Shown: positions 1-12,010 of the stretch, in pieces
Numbering within the stretch: the stretch's first letter is position 1
How the letters are laid out: every line of letters begins with the position of its first letter
NCBI GenBank assembly: GCA_024036415.1
Contig: JAMWET010000156.1
Coordinates: 62,001-126,000, forward strand
Source: Prochilodus magdalenae
Taxonomy: Eukaryota > Chordata > Actinopteri > Characiformes > Prochilodontidae
Length of the DNA: 64,000 bases
Reading direction: 5' to 3'
Position numbers and translations under genes: made by a program
The notes under the pieces: generated by a model
Databases searched by the model: none
Seen by the model: only the letters and a program-made list of their open reading frames with translations
What the model was told of the DNA's origin: nothing

Positions 1-1218
1 AATCATGGAATAACTCAAGAGCAATTTACACGTATCAACGAATACCATCAAACGAAAATGCATGTTTGATAGGAACGCTGGCCTGTTGGATAAATAAACC
101 TGCCTGCCTGACTGGAGAGAGATGTGGCGGATTAATCAAGTAATCAAGTGATCAATCAGCTATTGAATGCCGTCATCAACCTTTAATCAAGATGTGATTA
201 AAAGGATGGCCTTACGTTTCTGCTCCGCACCCTTTCTAGCAGCTGCTTTCACTTCAATCTAGTGTTGACTCACAGAACCATAATGAACAACGACTGCAGG
301 TGATACAGCCTTAACCTTCCCCACACTCAAATGGGGACATGTGTGGTCTTTTGTTCAAACATAGCTAGTGAGAATGTGTGTGTGTTCAGATTGGTGGAGC
401 TCATTTGGTGGCTTTTTATGTAATGCTGTTTGAAAGGGTCTGCTTCTTGGGACAATTACGTAACATGGCGAGAAAGAGGAAATCAGCATGAATCAAGTTG
501 TGTAGCAAGGAAATTGAAGAAAAGAGCTGTGTGTGTGTGTGTGTTTGGTGGAAAGACAAATAATAGCAAGTAATAGGTCAAGTGTGAGGCCTGTAATATG
601 TCTGGAGAACAGAGAAGCAATAAAACACCCTTTTTATTTCAGGGTTGGGATATTCTAGCACGGGCAAGGACAGACAAACACAGGCAGAAAATATGTTAGC
701 TCCTTGGAATATGATCTGAGGCAACTAATTTTGTGTACCTAGCAGTAGGTTTGGAAAGATGCAGCTGTTATAATTGACCCGTCCATGCTTTGCCTGGATA
801 GGAGCCTGCTCTGTTATCAGATTATCAAGGACACTGTTGGATCTCTGTGTGGGAAATGTCATGACTCACTGGTTATATTCATACTGCAGGCAAATCGAAT
901 TTGTTTCTCAAATCAGATCTTCTGAGACAACTGTCTGCACCGTTATTTGCAAGAGATGAGATGGGATTTGTGTGTCCAGGCATCACCAACCTGCATGGGT
1001 TGCTGAGGTAACAAAGAAGGCCTGGGTAAATATGTAGCAGGTCCCGAATTTCATCCACCCCCAAATGTGGTTTGGATCCAGTATGCAGAAATCAAACTTC
1101 ATGTGCTGTCTGTTTTTCCTGATCAATCTGGATTTGGCAAATGAGGTGTGAAGAAGGGAGGTGTGAGAACCCCCTGCTGTGAAAGCAGCTTATATCTTCA
1201 AAAAAAAAAAAAAGGTAC
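1..1218. other. non-coding, no recognised element
   Basis: I recognise no gene or transposon here. The only clear structure is a short GT run at 528-544 and an A-run at about 1200-1213 just before the Tc1-like relic. The small open frames are short, overlapping and unlike any family I know. Confidence 0.6.
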
Positions 1219-2025
1219 ATCAGCCATCAGAACGGGAGAAGAACATGATCTCAGTGATTTTGACCATGGTATGGCTGCTGACGCCAGGCAGGCTGGTTTG
1301 GGTATTTCTAGAACTGCTGATCTCCTGGGCTTTTCACATAGCAGCAGTCTCTAGAGTTTCAGACTCTAAAATGACCTAGTGAGCAGCAGATCTGCTGATG
1401 CTTAGTGATGAGAGAAGTCAACGGAGAATGGCCAGACTAGTTTGAGCTGAGGGAGACACCATGGTAACTCAGGTAACGGCACAATTTTGGTGCCGCCTCA
1501 ACCCTTGAGGCGGATGGGCTACAACAGCATGTGAAGATAACGGGTTCCACCTCTGTAAGCCTAGAACCGAAATCTGAGGCTGAAGTGGGCACAGGCTCAC
1601 CAACGTCAGACAGTTAAAGACTAAATGTAGCCTGGTCTGATAAATCTTCTGCCGAGGCACTCAAGCGGAAGGGTCAGAATTTGGTACCTACAGCATAAAG
1701 CAATGCTGGTGAAGGGGGTGTAATGGTATGGGGAATGTTTACATGCCACAATTTGGGTCTGTTGACCCTCACCGGGCATGGGTTGACTGCCACAGCCTAG
1801 CTGATTATTGTTGCCGACAATGTGCATCCCTCCAAGACCACAATTTACCAGCCTCTAATGACCACTTCCAGCAGGTTAATCAGCAAAAGTCACAAATGGC
1901 TTCATGCACATGACATGGACCAAAATCTCAAAAGAATGTTTCCAACATTCTGTGGAACCCATACAATAAAGAACTTGGTCTGTTTTGAGAGCAAAGGGAG
2001 GCTCTACCCAGTACTAGTACTGCAT
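1219..2025 (+). pseudogene. decayed Tc1-like transposase (family A)
   Basis: This is the relic of a Tc1/mariner-type DNA transposase, an enzyme that cuts and pastes its own element. At 1304-1350 the frame reads ISRTADLLGFSHSS, which fits the N-terminal helix-turn-helix of fish Tc1-like proteins. Further on are LRRMGYN (about 1505-1527), GRVRIW (about 1669-1686) and GVMVWG (about 1720), in the order expected across the HTH and DDE catalytic regions. They lie in different frames and are split by stop codons, so no protein can be made. The end of the coding similarity is near 2025. Neither terminal inverted repeat is visible beside it. Related fish elements end in a sequence like ctaataaagtggcc, which appears elsewhere in this window as a minisatellite core. 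The HTH frame is open for 68 codons from 1148. I am confident of the superfamily and moderately confident of the exact subfamily. Confidence 0.85.
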
Positions 2026-3224
2026 TGCTAATGTAGGACTTGATGAGTGTATATTGATTTAATGTTAATGAGGGAAAAATGCATCGGCCGAGAGACCTCC
2101 TACAAAACAGCTGGAACAGGAGAGTGCCCTACTTAATGGATGCATAGACTGATTAATATTTTTTATTTTTTTTTGCTGCATATAAAATATGGTTAGATAT
2201 GTCTGATTTTTCCCAAATCCTCTGAAACAGCAAAGCAGAAACTCTGCACAGTTATACACAGTTACAACAGGCAATAGGTCATAGTTACAATAGGGCATAG
2301 TTATATTCATATTCATGCCTATGGTCCCTGGGCTTTGTTGTTGGCTCTAAACAACAAATTAGCCACCAAGCTCAATTATGTGCCACAGCAACTACACCCC
2401 AGTCTACCCTAACAGTGTGGCTTTTTTGGAGAAATATGATACCCGATATTGATAAAATGTAGCAGTTTAAGAGAAGCGGCCTCGTGTGCTACAGTTTCTT
2501 GTCGGGTTGCTCGGACTTTTGCCAGTGCTGTATAGACTTGGCAAACTGTTGCTATGAAACAATGCATTCGTGAACATGGCATAGGTCAGTTACAGTAGAA
2601 AGTGGAATGAATAAGGTGTTACCTTGTGAAATGCTTTTAAATCACTGTAAAATGAGAGGCGCCTTCTTTATAAGCTGTTTTTAAGTTGCCAAATTTAATG
2701 TATTAGTTTTCTCACATAGTTGCACGAAATGCTGCTGGGCAGATTAACAGTCAGCAGTGTATTACTTTCTGTTTCTTTACCCTGTTCCAGTTATATGGTT
2801 GAGAGAGCCTTGGACAAAGTTATTTTACAAAACAGTGAAAAAGAAAAGGTCTTCACAGCCACCGTTTGCTCACGGCAAACATTTATAATAATGTTTAAAT
2901 TCATCAGGATTGTTTACACAATGATATCCACTCATTATTAAAATAATAGTGGCACAAATAGCTGCACCCGGAAGGAATCAACCTACAGGAATGAATCTTG
3001 GTGGGTATGTTAGACAGTATGAGGCGGGTGAATGATTCAAGTATATATGTGATATAAGCAATTACAGGTCTTATCACTGTACCTGACTGACCCAACAGCC
3101 ATGACTGCAGACCTTCAGTGAGCAGTGATGCCCTCATGATTCATCCTGTTAGTGCCAGCACCATTGGCAGACAACAGCATAGCACAGGAATACATGACTT
3201 ACGATGACTGCCCTTAACACCACA
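2026..3224. other. non-coding, no recognised element
   Basis: This is moderately AT-rich sequence with scattered short open frames. I see no transposon end, satellite or exon-like frame that I can support. Confidence 0.55.
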
Positions 3225-3340
3225 TCACTGTCTCCAAAGACTGCTATGGTGTGACTGGTCACAGAGTGACTCAGAACGGCAAAGAGTCCCGCTTTTGTCT
3301 TGATGGAGACGACAAATCCGCGTGGAGGCCGGTTAGTGTT
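3225..3340 (+). pseudogene. Tc1-like transposase fragment, DDE-region scrap
   Basis: The frame around 3287-3335 reads ESRFCLDGDD followed by WRP. This resembles the conserved DESRF...GDDGRxRVWRRPGER block that carries the first catalytic aspartate of many fish Tc1-like transposases. The preceding bases (from about 3225) also resemble the same family in a shifted frame. The leading aspartate of DESRF reads as lysine here and the frame breaks soon after, so this is a dead fragment. No terminal repeat is visible, and the flanking sequence is not assignable. It appears to be a different Tc1 subfamily from the relic at 1219-2025. Confidence 0.5.
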
Positions 3341-4710
3341 AGATGACCGTGATAAAGAGTGCTATGTTCAAAATCTTCAACTGGTTTGACTTTGAGTGAA
3401 TGTGAAAGCCATAAAACCATTCGGTGACCCCTTGCGCATCTTCATCCTGGTAGAGACCACTCCCAATAGCCCCATGTAGCCACTGGACCTTCTTGTTGTA
3501 AGGATCAAGCATTCAATCCCATACTGTTCTTCTACAGCCCTCTACCATTTGTGAAGAATGTGATGAAAGCCATGCAGTGCTGAAGGCTTTGACACCACTG
3601 ATCTTTCAAATATGTGCTTGTTTTTATGATTGTTTTCACAGCAACCACTGCGCAAGACACTCCTTCGTATTTTGACAGCATGCAGCCATAATAAGTTCAG
3701 GAACCCCCAGGAAAATTGACCCATCCGGACCCACGGTATTCCGCACCTTGATCGAAACCATTGTGTAATAGTTCTCACTATGTAGCTTTGGGCAAACCGT
3801 TCGTGTTGACAGAGTCGATCGTTTCCTGCACTGACCTTTCCAGCCACCTGAGGAACAACAGTTGCTCTTTCGTTGTTTTGTAGTAATGCACGCGGCTCAC
3901 CCTCACTGAATAGGGTTCCGACTACAGTCTCCAACCATATGTGCTGCTGTTTTTCCCAAAGATCTAAAAGCAGATGACACTTTAGTCTTCGAAACCTTAG
4001 AAGCAGAGACAGTTCTACTTTCATTTAACTGGATTCTCTCCTGCGCATGCACCTCTGCTACTGTCTCCTAGGCCTGTATCAGTGCTGACCAAATCAATGA
4101 GTTCACTCAACCTGAACAGCTTCATCTGAAAGTGGAAACAGGAGAGTGGAAGCGGAAAGCAGAAATCCCTTATCAATCCAATTATGCCACAGCAATCCAA
4201 AGTGTCCCAATGCATCTAGGCCATGTGATATTTTGTGAGTGAAAGACCTCCTGGCTGCTAAATTGAAAAATTCAGGCCTGAAGTGCTGAAGCCTCAGGCC
4301 ATCATTGCCCGGAAGCGCCAGTTCCAGCTGTACAAATGTAAATCGTAAGTGCATAAGTGCAGGGCCACATAAGTTTTTGCTTGGACAAAACAGTGGTTAT
4401 GAAACCCCCAATATATTCTAAATGGCCTATAAATGCACTGTCAGCTGAGGCTTAAGTGCCAGACAGACGAATAAAGTCTAGACAGCTTGCTGTGTTTTGT
4501 CTGCTGATTAATTTATGTGTGTCTATAATGTGGAGAAATATGCCGGACAAATTGCTGGGAGGGATCTGGGACGCTAAAAAAAAGGCCTTCCCCACTTCAA
4601 GGGTTTCAGCGCCTCTCTGTCTGTTTTCAACAGAAGCAGCTGCTCCGGTCCGGCGTGGATGTTGCAGAGCCACTGAAGACGATCCCGAGCGCAACAGCTG
4701 CACAGAGCTG

Positions 4711-4712
<2 letters not shown>
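3341..4712. other. non-coding; contains the longest non-repeat open frame
   Basis: A 160-codon open frame lies on the minus strand at 3542-4024. Its protein shows no domain, signal peptide or motif that I recognise. A frame of this length can occur by chance in 64 kb, and no splice-site or neighbouring-exon support is visible. It may be an old transposon scrap. I do not call it a gene. Confidence 0.4.

Positions 4713-4744
<32 letters not shown>
4713..4744. repeat. (CA)n microsatellite
   Basis: About 16 uninterrupted CA dinucleotides are read directly. It causes the run of Thr-His or Val-Cys codons in overlapping open frames, which are artefacts. Confidence 0.97.
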
Positions 4745-4746
<2 letters not shown>

Positions 4747-5394
4747 CTCTTCAGATTCCTCTAATTCTAACCTCGTCTCTTTCTCTCCTACTCTTTATCT
4801 CCTGCTAGATAATTAGATGCCTCTTCAGTTCCTTTTCGATGGAGTCTGACCCACTTAAACAGCCATGGTTGCCCTCTATTATGGAATGCTGCTTCAGAAA
4901 CCTGTGGCAGACTAACTAGAAAACTTGAAAGAAGCCACGCCAGGAGCCGAACTACACTTAGGTTGGAGGTATTCTTGAAAATCTCCATGGAAACTATCAA
5001 ACATGGTTATGTAAGCCATGTATCCCGCTTCTGCATATCCTTGGTTTTCCAGTGACGTCTGGACCCAGTATAATTCCACTCTGGTGTGACGTGGAGTGAC
5101 TCACACCACATGGAGAGGAAGCATGCTACAAATTCAGAACAAAAAAATGAACAGAAAGAAAATAAGGGATTATCCTGTTTCACATATATCCTTCACTTTC
5201 TAGCCCATACAACATGGACTTCACTAAAGATTCATGGATAGGGGACTAACAGGGTCATGCTCTCTAAAGAAGATGTTTGAAATAGCCACGAAATGTCTGT
5301 GCATCATAAAGTACTAGAACAGTTGTAAACATGGAGAAGCACACTGAACATTGGTTTCATGATAGCGTATTAAACACAGACCTTTAATGCTATA

Positions 5395-5930
5395 TCTGTC
5401 CACGTACACAGATCACAGACACCAACGAAGGTTTGCAGGAGGTGTTAAACACAAAGTCCACCAGGAACAGCATCCTGTGGGCAGTGTCCCCTGACTGCCA
5501 GTGAAGGACTAGAGGACGACCAATACAGATTTGTAAAACTCTGCAGCAGCAGATGAGCTATCGTCTCTGACTTTACATGTACAAAGTGGACCAGCAGAGT
5601 AGGAGTGTCTAATAGAGTGGACAGTGAGTGGACACAGTGTTTAAACACTCCAGCAGCACTGCTGATCCACTCACACCAGCACCACACACCAACACACCAC
5701 CACCATGTCAGTGTCACTGCAGTGCTGAGAATGATCCACCACCCACATAATACCAGCTCTGTGGGGGTCCTGACCATTGAAGAACAGGGTGAAAGGTGGG
5801 TAAGCAGGTGGACTACAGTCTGTAATGGTAGAACTGCACACTGCAGCTATAAGGTGCGTACACAGGACTAAATGGACAACTAACGTAGATAGAAGGAGGT
5901 GTGTCTAATAAAGTGGTCAGCCAGTGTATT
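5395..5930 (+). repeat. dispersed repeat family R1, copy 1
   Basis: This is the longest of four related copies in the window (others at about 13555, 21060 and 27540). Shared blocks include the stretch around 5675-5740 (ccactcacaccagcac, cagtgtcactgcagtgctga, gaatgatccac) and the block near 5770-5830 (tgaagaacagggtgaa, gactacagtctgtaa). Two Tc1-end-like motifs, gtgtctaatagagtgg (5605-5620) and gtgtctaataaagtgg (5901-5916), lie in the middle and at the right edge. This suggests a non-autonomous element mobilised by a Tc1-like transposase. No transposase coding is present. I recognise the family as common in fish genomes but cannot give its library name. Confidence 0.75.
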
Positions 5931-7718
5931 ATAAGCCAGTGTATTATAATTTTTACCAATTTAGTATTGATTTTAACAGAAGCACTGACTCACTTATTCT
6001 TCCTGATCACTAACCTTTATCAGACCTGCTTCTTCAGCTCTGTACGTCTCACAGCTTCCTTCTCTCCATCTCCATGCCTGTGTTTAGTAACAGGGTAAAT
6101 TTTACTGCACTGTTTTTTTAATACTAAGATTTACAGGAGGTCAAGCAACAGAGGACTCAATCAGTTCATTTCTTGTATGATCTTCCAAAATTCTTCTCAC
6201 CTGACTGATCTTCTACGGAGCTACCATCTCTCATCAGCATCTACAGACAGAAGAAGGCAGGGATATAAACTGTGTTACTGCAATACAAATATCAGCTGTA
6301 GCAGTTCCCAGTATCACACAGTAAAAATAATATGGCTGATGCTTCGACACACTTAATACATAAATATTTGAATCCTAAAATAGTTTAGGGAGTTTATGTT
6401 TGTGCTTTATGGTCTGTTCCCTTGATTAATAGGTAGTTGACCACTTTGACTAGATGACCTATTATGCTGTACTTACAATCCAAACTACCGACTAGCCAAC
6501 CACTTCAAGGTGTTTTGCCTTTACGCTCCTTTAAGCTTCCCGTTTTCATTTATTGTGCATTATTTAAAGTTGTGCCGAAACTGACGACTGTTGCTGGGAA
6601 CTGCAGGTGAGCAGCGCTGCATGACTCTACGACTGCATTCTACAAAATGCAGTAAGCTAACGTCCAAGGTAAACTAAAATCTAGGTAGCCTAGCCAATAA
6701 ACTCACACAGCTAAATGTGTGCAACCAGCAGTGAGCTGTTAGTAGGTTGGCAACTGCAAGCTGCATACATGTACAGGTACCTCTAAAGGACTCAGTTATG
6801 AGATACCCTGGGCAGCAAGGCATCGAGGCAGCTGCCTTCAGTTTCAAACACAGCCAACTGTTCCAAACCAGTGCTTTCATATCTATTTGCTTATTCGGAC
6901 AATGGGAGTTTAGCCCTGTCCATTCACACTGAAGTTATAAGAAGTGTTTTAGTCATTTACATGAAAGGCACAGTAACACAAACAGAGACTCTGAAATACT
7001 GGAAATGTTCTTGTACAGATGAAACAAAACCAAATAACAAGTGGATTTCAACCATTAACTTATCCAAACCTGTATGGGGCATGGACGTCTCAGTACCTCT
7101 ATGGCATTTATTCCCTGTCCCAGTCCCTGTCCTGGAGTGCCATTAGTTTCACATTTTTATCTGCTCTAAATGATCTGAATCATGAGCCCTTCCTGAATCT
7201 ATTTAGTTACAGTAATAGAAAAAAAAAAACATTGCAGCAGCATAGCAGAGTGTAGCGATTACCTAGCAATGTGAACGATGCTTATTAAAGCTCATTGGGA
7301 TCAGGTTTCCCATGATGAGACATCCAGGCTGATTCTAAATCCATGACATAAGTATGTTGCATTGATGTATAAGAGGCTGTTTTCAGTCTGGCCTTGATCA
7401 TCCTTTATGTGCTTCATGCAGAGGGAAGAACCGTTTATTCTGACTGAAGGTGCCATATAATGCATTCATTCAGCATTTGAAGTTGCTCTTTAACGCATAC
7501 ACAGAATGCATGTGACTTTGATTGTGGTGAAATTGCCCACATATGGCTTTACATGCCCGTTTACAGCACTGTGTCCTAGCCCTAGACTCAAACAAGCTGT
7601 TCTTCCCTTTTTGCTGGGCTCATCAATAATTTGATGAGCTCTGCTCTGACTGGCTGATATACAGTGAGGCAATGCAATCACAGAGAAGTAACGTGTCGAA
7701 ACAGATAGTTGTGCTCAC
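5931..7718. other. non-coding, no recognised element
   Basis: I see no supported element here. An A-run lies at about 7219-7230. The open frames are short and have no recognisable motif. Confidence 0.5.
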
Positions 7719-7921
7719 TAGTGAACACACACACTAGGGGGCAGTGAGCACACTTACCCGGAGCGGTGGGCAGCCCTATTCCCGGCGCCTGGGGAGCAGT
7801 TGGGGGTTAGGTGCCTTGCTCAAGGGCACCTCAGTCGTTACTGTCAGTTCAGGGAATCGCACTGGCAAACCCTCCGGTCACAAGGCTGGTTCCCTAACCT
7901 CCAGCCCACGACTGCCCAAAC
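7719..7921 (-). mobile_element. tRNA-type SINE, copy 1 (reverse strand)
   Basis: Read on the reverse strand this matches the copy at 29259-29505. The shared blocks are ttagggaaccagccttgtga, gcccttgagcaaggcaccta and acccccaactgctcccc. A shared consensus with a head that resembles polymerase III A and B boxes marks a short interspersed element. The internal B box is more degenerate here than in the other copy. It encodes no protein and would have depended on a LINE for copying. Confidence 0.75.
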
Positions 7922-7929
7922 AGAGCCTC

Positions 7930-8310
7930 TGTGTGATAAAGCCTATTTATTTAGCTACGCTAATGGTAGCTGGAGCTTGCTAGCCTGCTACTAATGTTAT
8001 CTAGACCAGTTACTTGCTTTCAATCATGACAACAACACAACAAAAAGTAAAGTAAAGCTCACCATAAAACTTTCAATTTAAGATGATCTGCTTCAACTGT
8101 CAAAAGCAGGACTGCTTGCTCGATATTGTTTGCTCGGTATTGTCCAAGGTTTGAGAAACTGTCTGGAGTGAAACGTGCCAAACTGACAGCTTTAAATTAA
8201 AGTTGTTCAGGATGTTGTTAAAGACATGGGAGATAAACTGGTTCCCTAAATAGTGCTGCAGTCGCATTCTGGAGCATGTACAAGCTGTAGTATTTAAGGT
8301 GGAATGCATA
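7930..8310 (-). repeat. dispersed repeat family R3, copy 1
   Basis: This matches the reverse complement of about 43040-43330. Shared blocks include ggagcttgctag, taatgttat/cct followed by gcttTcaatc, and a later gtttgagaaactg/gtttaagaaactg. The edge at about 8294 carries atttaaggtggaa, a motif that recurs at several other repeat edges in the window. It is non-coding and is probably a miniature DNA transposon. Confidence 0.5.
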
Positions 8311-8739
8311 ATTTGATTAAGTATTTGGCGAATAGGAAGCCACTTGCAGCCTCATTTGAAAATGAACATCAGCCAAAAAGTGTCGACATTCTCTCTACAT
8401 GTGTCTGCCGTTTTCATTCCGGTTGCTCTGTTGTCGTTGTGTCGCTGGGGTTTTCCTGCAGGATATAGGATTTGTAATTGAACAACAGTATGTGATTCAA
8501 CAGGTTTCAGGTTTGCGGTATGGCAGTTCTATGTACAAACTCTAATTCTTCAACTGTGCCAACACAAACACAGTTGTCCATTCTATGGCATATTTAAATA
8601 CATTTCGAGTTTTACCAGTATATTTGTTTGTATGTTGTATGTAACTAGATTACATTCCAAGTAATTTTGGACTTCTAGGCCATTTCTAATGGACAATTGA
8701 TCATAAAATGCTCATGAAATGTTAAGGACATTTACAAAC

Positions 8740-9270
8740 AGTGTAAAAACAAACATCCTTGTGTGTTTAAGGTGGTAGTAACTTCAGGCTCCTGCAGATG
8801 GCCCTGCATGAGGATGATGGGGCTATAAATACCTGCGGGGTGTGAGTGACAGGATCCATAGATTGAGAAGAGGTGGTACAGTGAATGTCTCGTTCCATGT
8901 GTGGAAAATGGCTCCAAGGCAGATGTTAATGATGGGCTAAAAGGAGTGACTGCATTGGGGTGTGGCCAAAGACCATAGTGTGAAGGAAGTAGCTGAATCT
9001 GCAGTTGTACAGAAGCGTACGATCATACGGATCTACCGGCAGTGGTCAAAATCCCAGTCTACACGAAATTCTCCTTGGAATTGTGCCAGAAAATTGTGCC
9101 ACCAAATCAGGCCCAACTATACAATTTCTTTGAAGCAAGAATGGCTGAACATTGATGTGGCCTACATCCAGGGACTTGTCCAGTCCATGCTGAATCCAGT
9201 CACGGCTGTTATTCGTGCTTGTGGAAGTATTATATTCTATTCGGTACATTTTAGTCACAGGTGACTCAGA
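8740..9270 (+). mobile_element. internally deleted Tc1-like element, copy 1, HTH frame kept
   Basis: An open frame at 8962-9264 (GTG at its edge, with stops just upstream) reads KEVAESAVVQKRTIIRIYRQ, which fits the DNA-binding helix-turn-helix of Tc1-like transposases. After about 30 junction residues it continues as LVQSMLNPVTAVIRACGS, which fits the extreme C-terminus of the same protein (the LVxSMPRRvxAVIkArGG type). The whole DDE catalytic core is therefore missing, while HTH and tail are joined in one frame. Upstream, VWKMAPRQMLMMG is readable in the same frame before stops. A second copy at 38740-39140 shares the same deletion, so the deleted form itself was mobilised. Whether any protein is made is unknown, and an ATG start for the HTH frame is not evident. 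Confidence 0.75.
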
Positions 9271-10671
9271 GCTTATAATGTGATCTGCTGATAGATGATA
9301 AGATGAGACATTGCTGTCGTATGCTGGGTTTCTAAAAACCACCACTGCTAAAGACGTCCTGGGGTCACAGTGATCTTCAAAGCCCCCCAACACAGGCGCC
9401 CTGCTGCCTTCACCCCAGCGCAGTACATTATTGAGGCTGTGGGCTGCAGCAGCCCAGGCAGGCCAGGGTAAACTGAAAAGTGGGACATGATTGGCGACTG
9501 ACTATTTGCAGTTAGTCATCTGGCTGACGCGAAAATCCATAGGGAGTAAGAGTTGCCTCTCCCAGCGCCTGGAATTGACCACCGATCGATGCCAAGGGAA
9601 ATTGGTCGTCTGAGTTAGGGAAGCAGGAGAGAGAGAGACAGAGAGGGAGGGTCTGTTTGGTAAGGCATTAGCTAAGCATTATTTATGACCGTACATATAT
9701 CCTGTCAGCAGCCATCTCGCTCGCTCTCCCTGCTAAAGGTTGTGCTCTGTTTTGCGTTGCTGTGAGGACCATGGTTTGATGCACGGCAGAATAAATAATG
9801 TGCGGTTTGGTGGTTAGAAAATGAAAGTTTGGTGCCTTTGTGCATGCCTTCTGCCTTTGTCCTCAAAGTGGATCTCCTGCTGTAGTAAGAACAAAGTTTT
9901 ACTACAACTCTTCTGACGGCCATGCTAGGCCTGCAGCTTTGTGTGCGTTTACAAATGTGGCTACACGACTGTGTGTCTGCGAGTCCATCTGTACATCCTG
10001 AGACAGGTCAGGATGGAGGGATAGGCCAGTTTAGAACCCAAGCAGGATGAGGAAGGATACAGCTGGACATCGTTCAGTGCTACAGTAACGGTTAAAGCCG
10101 GAAACACTCAATAAAAATCAATCTTTTTTTATGGAACTGATATCTCAGGGGTCAAGTCAATGTACTGCTTTCTTTCTGGTGCAGCGTATTACAATGTAAT
10201 AGAATTACCACAGCAGCAAATTACTCATAAACCACTACCCACACCTACAGTCAGACTTACATCCACCTCCTCTTCTTCATTATTGTACAATATTTGCTGC
10301 TGCACCTCATCACCTGTATATCACCTGGATACATCCTGTACTGACTGCCAACCTTCAATTCATGCGCTCTGACTGTCTGTACCATCAGTATTTAGGTGAC
10401 TGCCGATATTATCAGTATCTGTGTAGCTGGTATAAGAGATCATATCTGCATTATCAATATCTGTGTAATGTTTCTCAATAACTGTTCGATAACATTTACA
10501 TTTGTTTCTTATTGTATTTTTTACCTAACAATAGATATTTTATTTATTTTCTGCAGCTAACTTGCACTTTAGCCTACCCTTGTTCTGTATCTGTTCTGCT
10601 GCTATTCTGCTGTAACGATATAAAAATATAAAAATCTTATTTTATCTTATCTTACTTTGTCCAGGATCAGG
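9271..10671. other. non-coding, no recognised element
   Basis: Only a short GA-rich stretch at about 9628-9650 stands out. I see no supported gene or transposon. Confidence 0.5.
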
Positions 10672-11037
<366 letters not shown>

Positions 11038-11559
11038 ATTTATAATATTAATTCTAAGGTGCTAAGATTTGGATTTAACATTTCAAAATATTTAAGAAAT
11101 GTAAATATAACGTCATCATCAGTAACAATATTAATAGTTATTTTTAAAGTAATTATTTTTATGTTTATTTTTTATAAAGATTATTATTGACATTATAATA
11201 TTATTGTTGTTTCTGCTGTGTTGTTGTTTTAGTGGTTTGTTGTTTAGTTATTTATGGTAAAGGAATTGTGTGTATGCTGTAATATGTATATGGAGTGTGT
11301 AAGCTTTCGGTAAGCTGTAGTCTGTGTCTGTAACCTTGCTTTCTAATACTGGCGACAGTCCAGGCAATAACCTGGCTGAGCTGAGCTGTATAAACAACAA
11401 CTCTTCCCATGTTCTGCTGACCCGCTTGTTGTCTGTGTATCTGTGCAGGCACGAAATAAAGATCGATTCAACAGACACAAGCTGAACTCCCTGGTTCAAA
11501 CCTTCATATAACGAAAAGGGGGCTGTAATTCTTCATCTGCTGCTGACAACTCAGATAAT

Positions 11560-11941
11560 ATTAATATTTGGATTTCACAAGGCTTTGATAAATTCATTTT
11601 ATTATGTTTTCATTTTAAACTAAGATAATAATAAAAATACATGATTTCCATTATGATGTTTATACAGTGTACAATTTGTTATTTTATTATTATTATATTA
11701 TTGATTATTCATTGAAATTATTTATTTAAATATGGTGTTAATATCATCTAACACAACAATATAAAAAAAAGATCAATAATAATTATAATAATAACAATAA
11801 CAACAACAACAACAACAATAATAATAATAATAATAATAATTATTATTATTATTGTTATTATAAGTAATTATTAATCATTACAATGCATTAACTTTTTCCA
11901 GCCAAAATATGAAACTAATTATTATAATGTTATTTATTTTA

Positions 11942-11981
<40 letters not shown>

Positions 11982-12010
11982 GCAGGTAATGTTATTAGTA
12001 CTATATTTGT
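11560..12010. repeat. AT-rich low complexity with (AAT)n and (AAC)n runs
   Basis: This block is dominated by ATT/AAT triplets. AAC runs lie at about 11795-11818, an AAT run at 11818-11840 is followed directly by ATT (inverted, hairpin-capable), and ATT runs lie at 11941-11980. No coding is seen. Confidence 0.9.

Noticed and set aside
7719..7921. Possible tRNA gene signal
   Set aside because: The promoter-like boxes belong to a SINE copy. No cloverleaf with proper stems can be drawn from the text.
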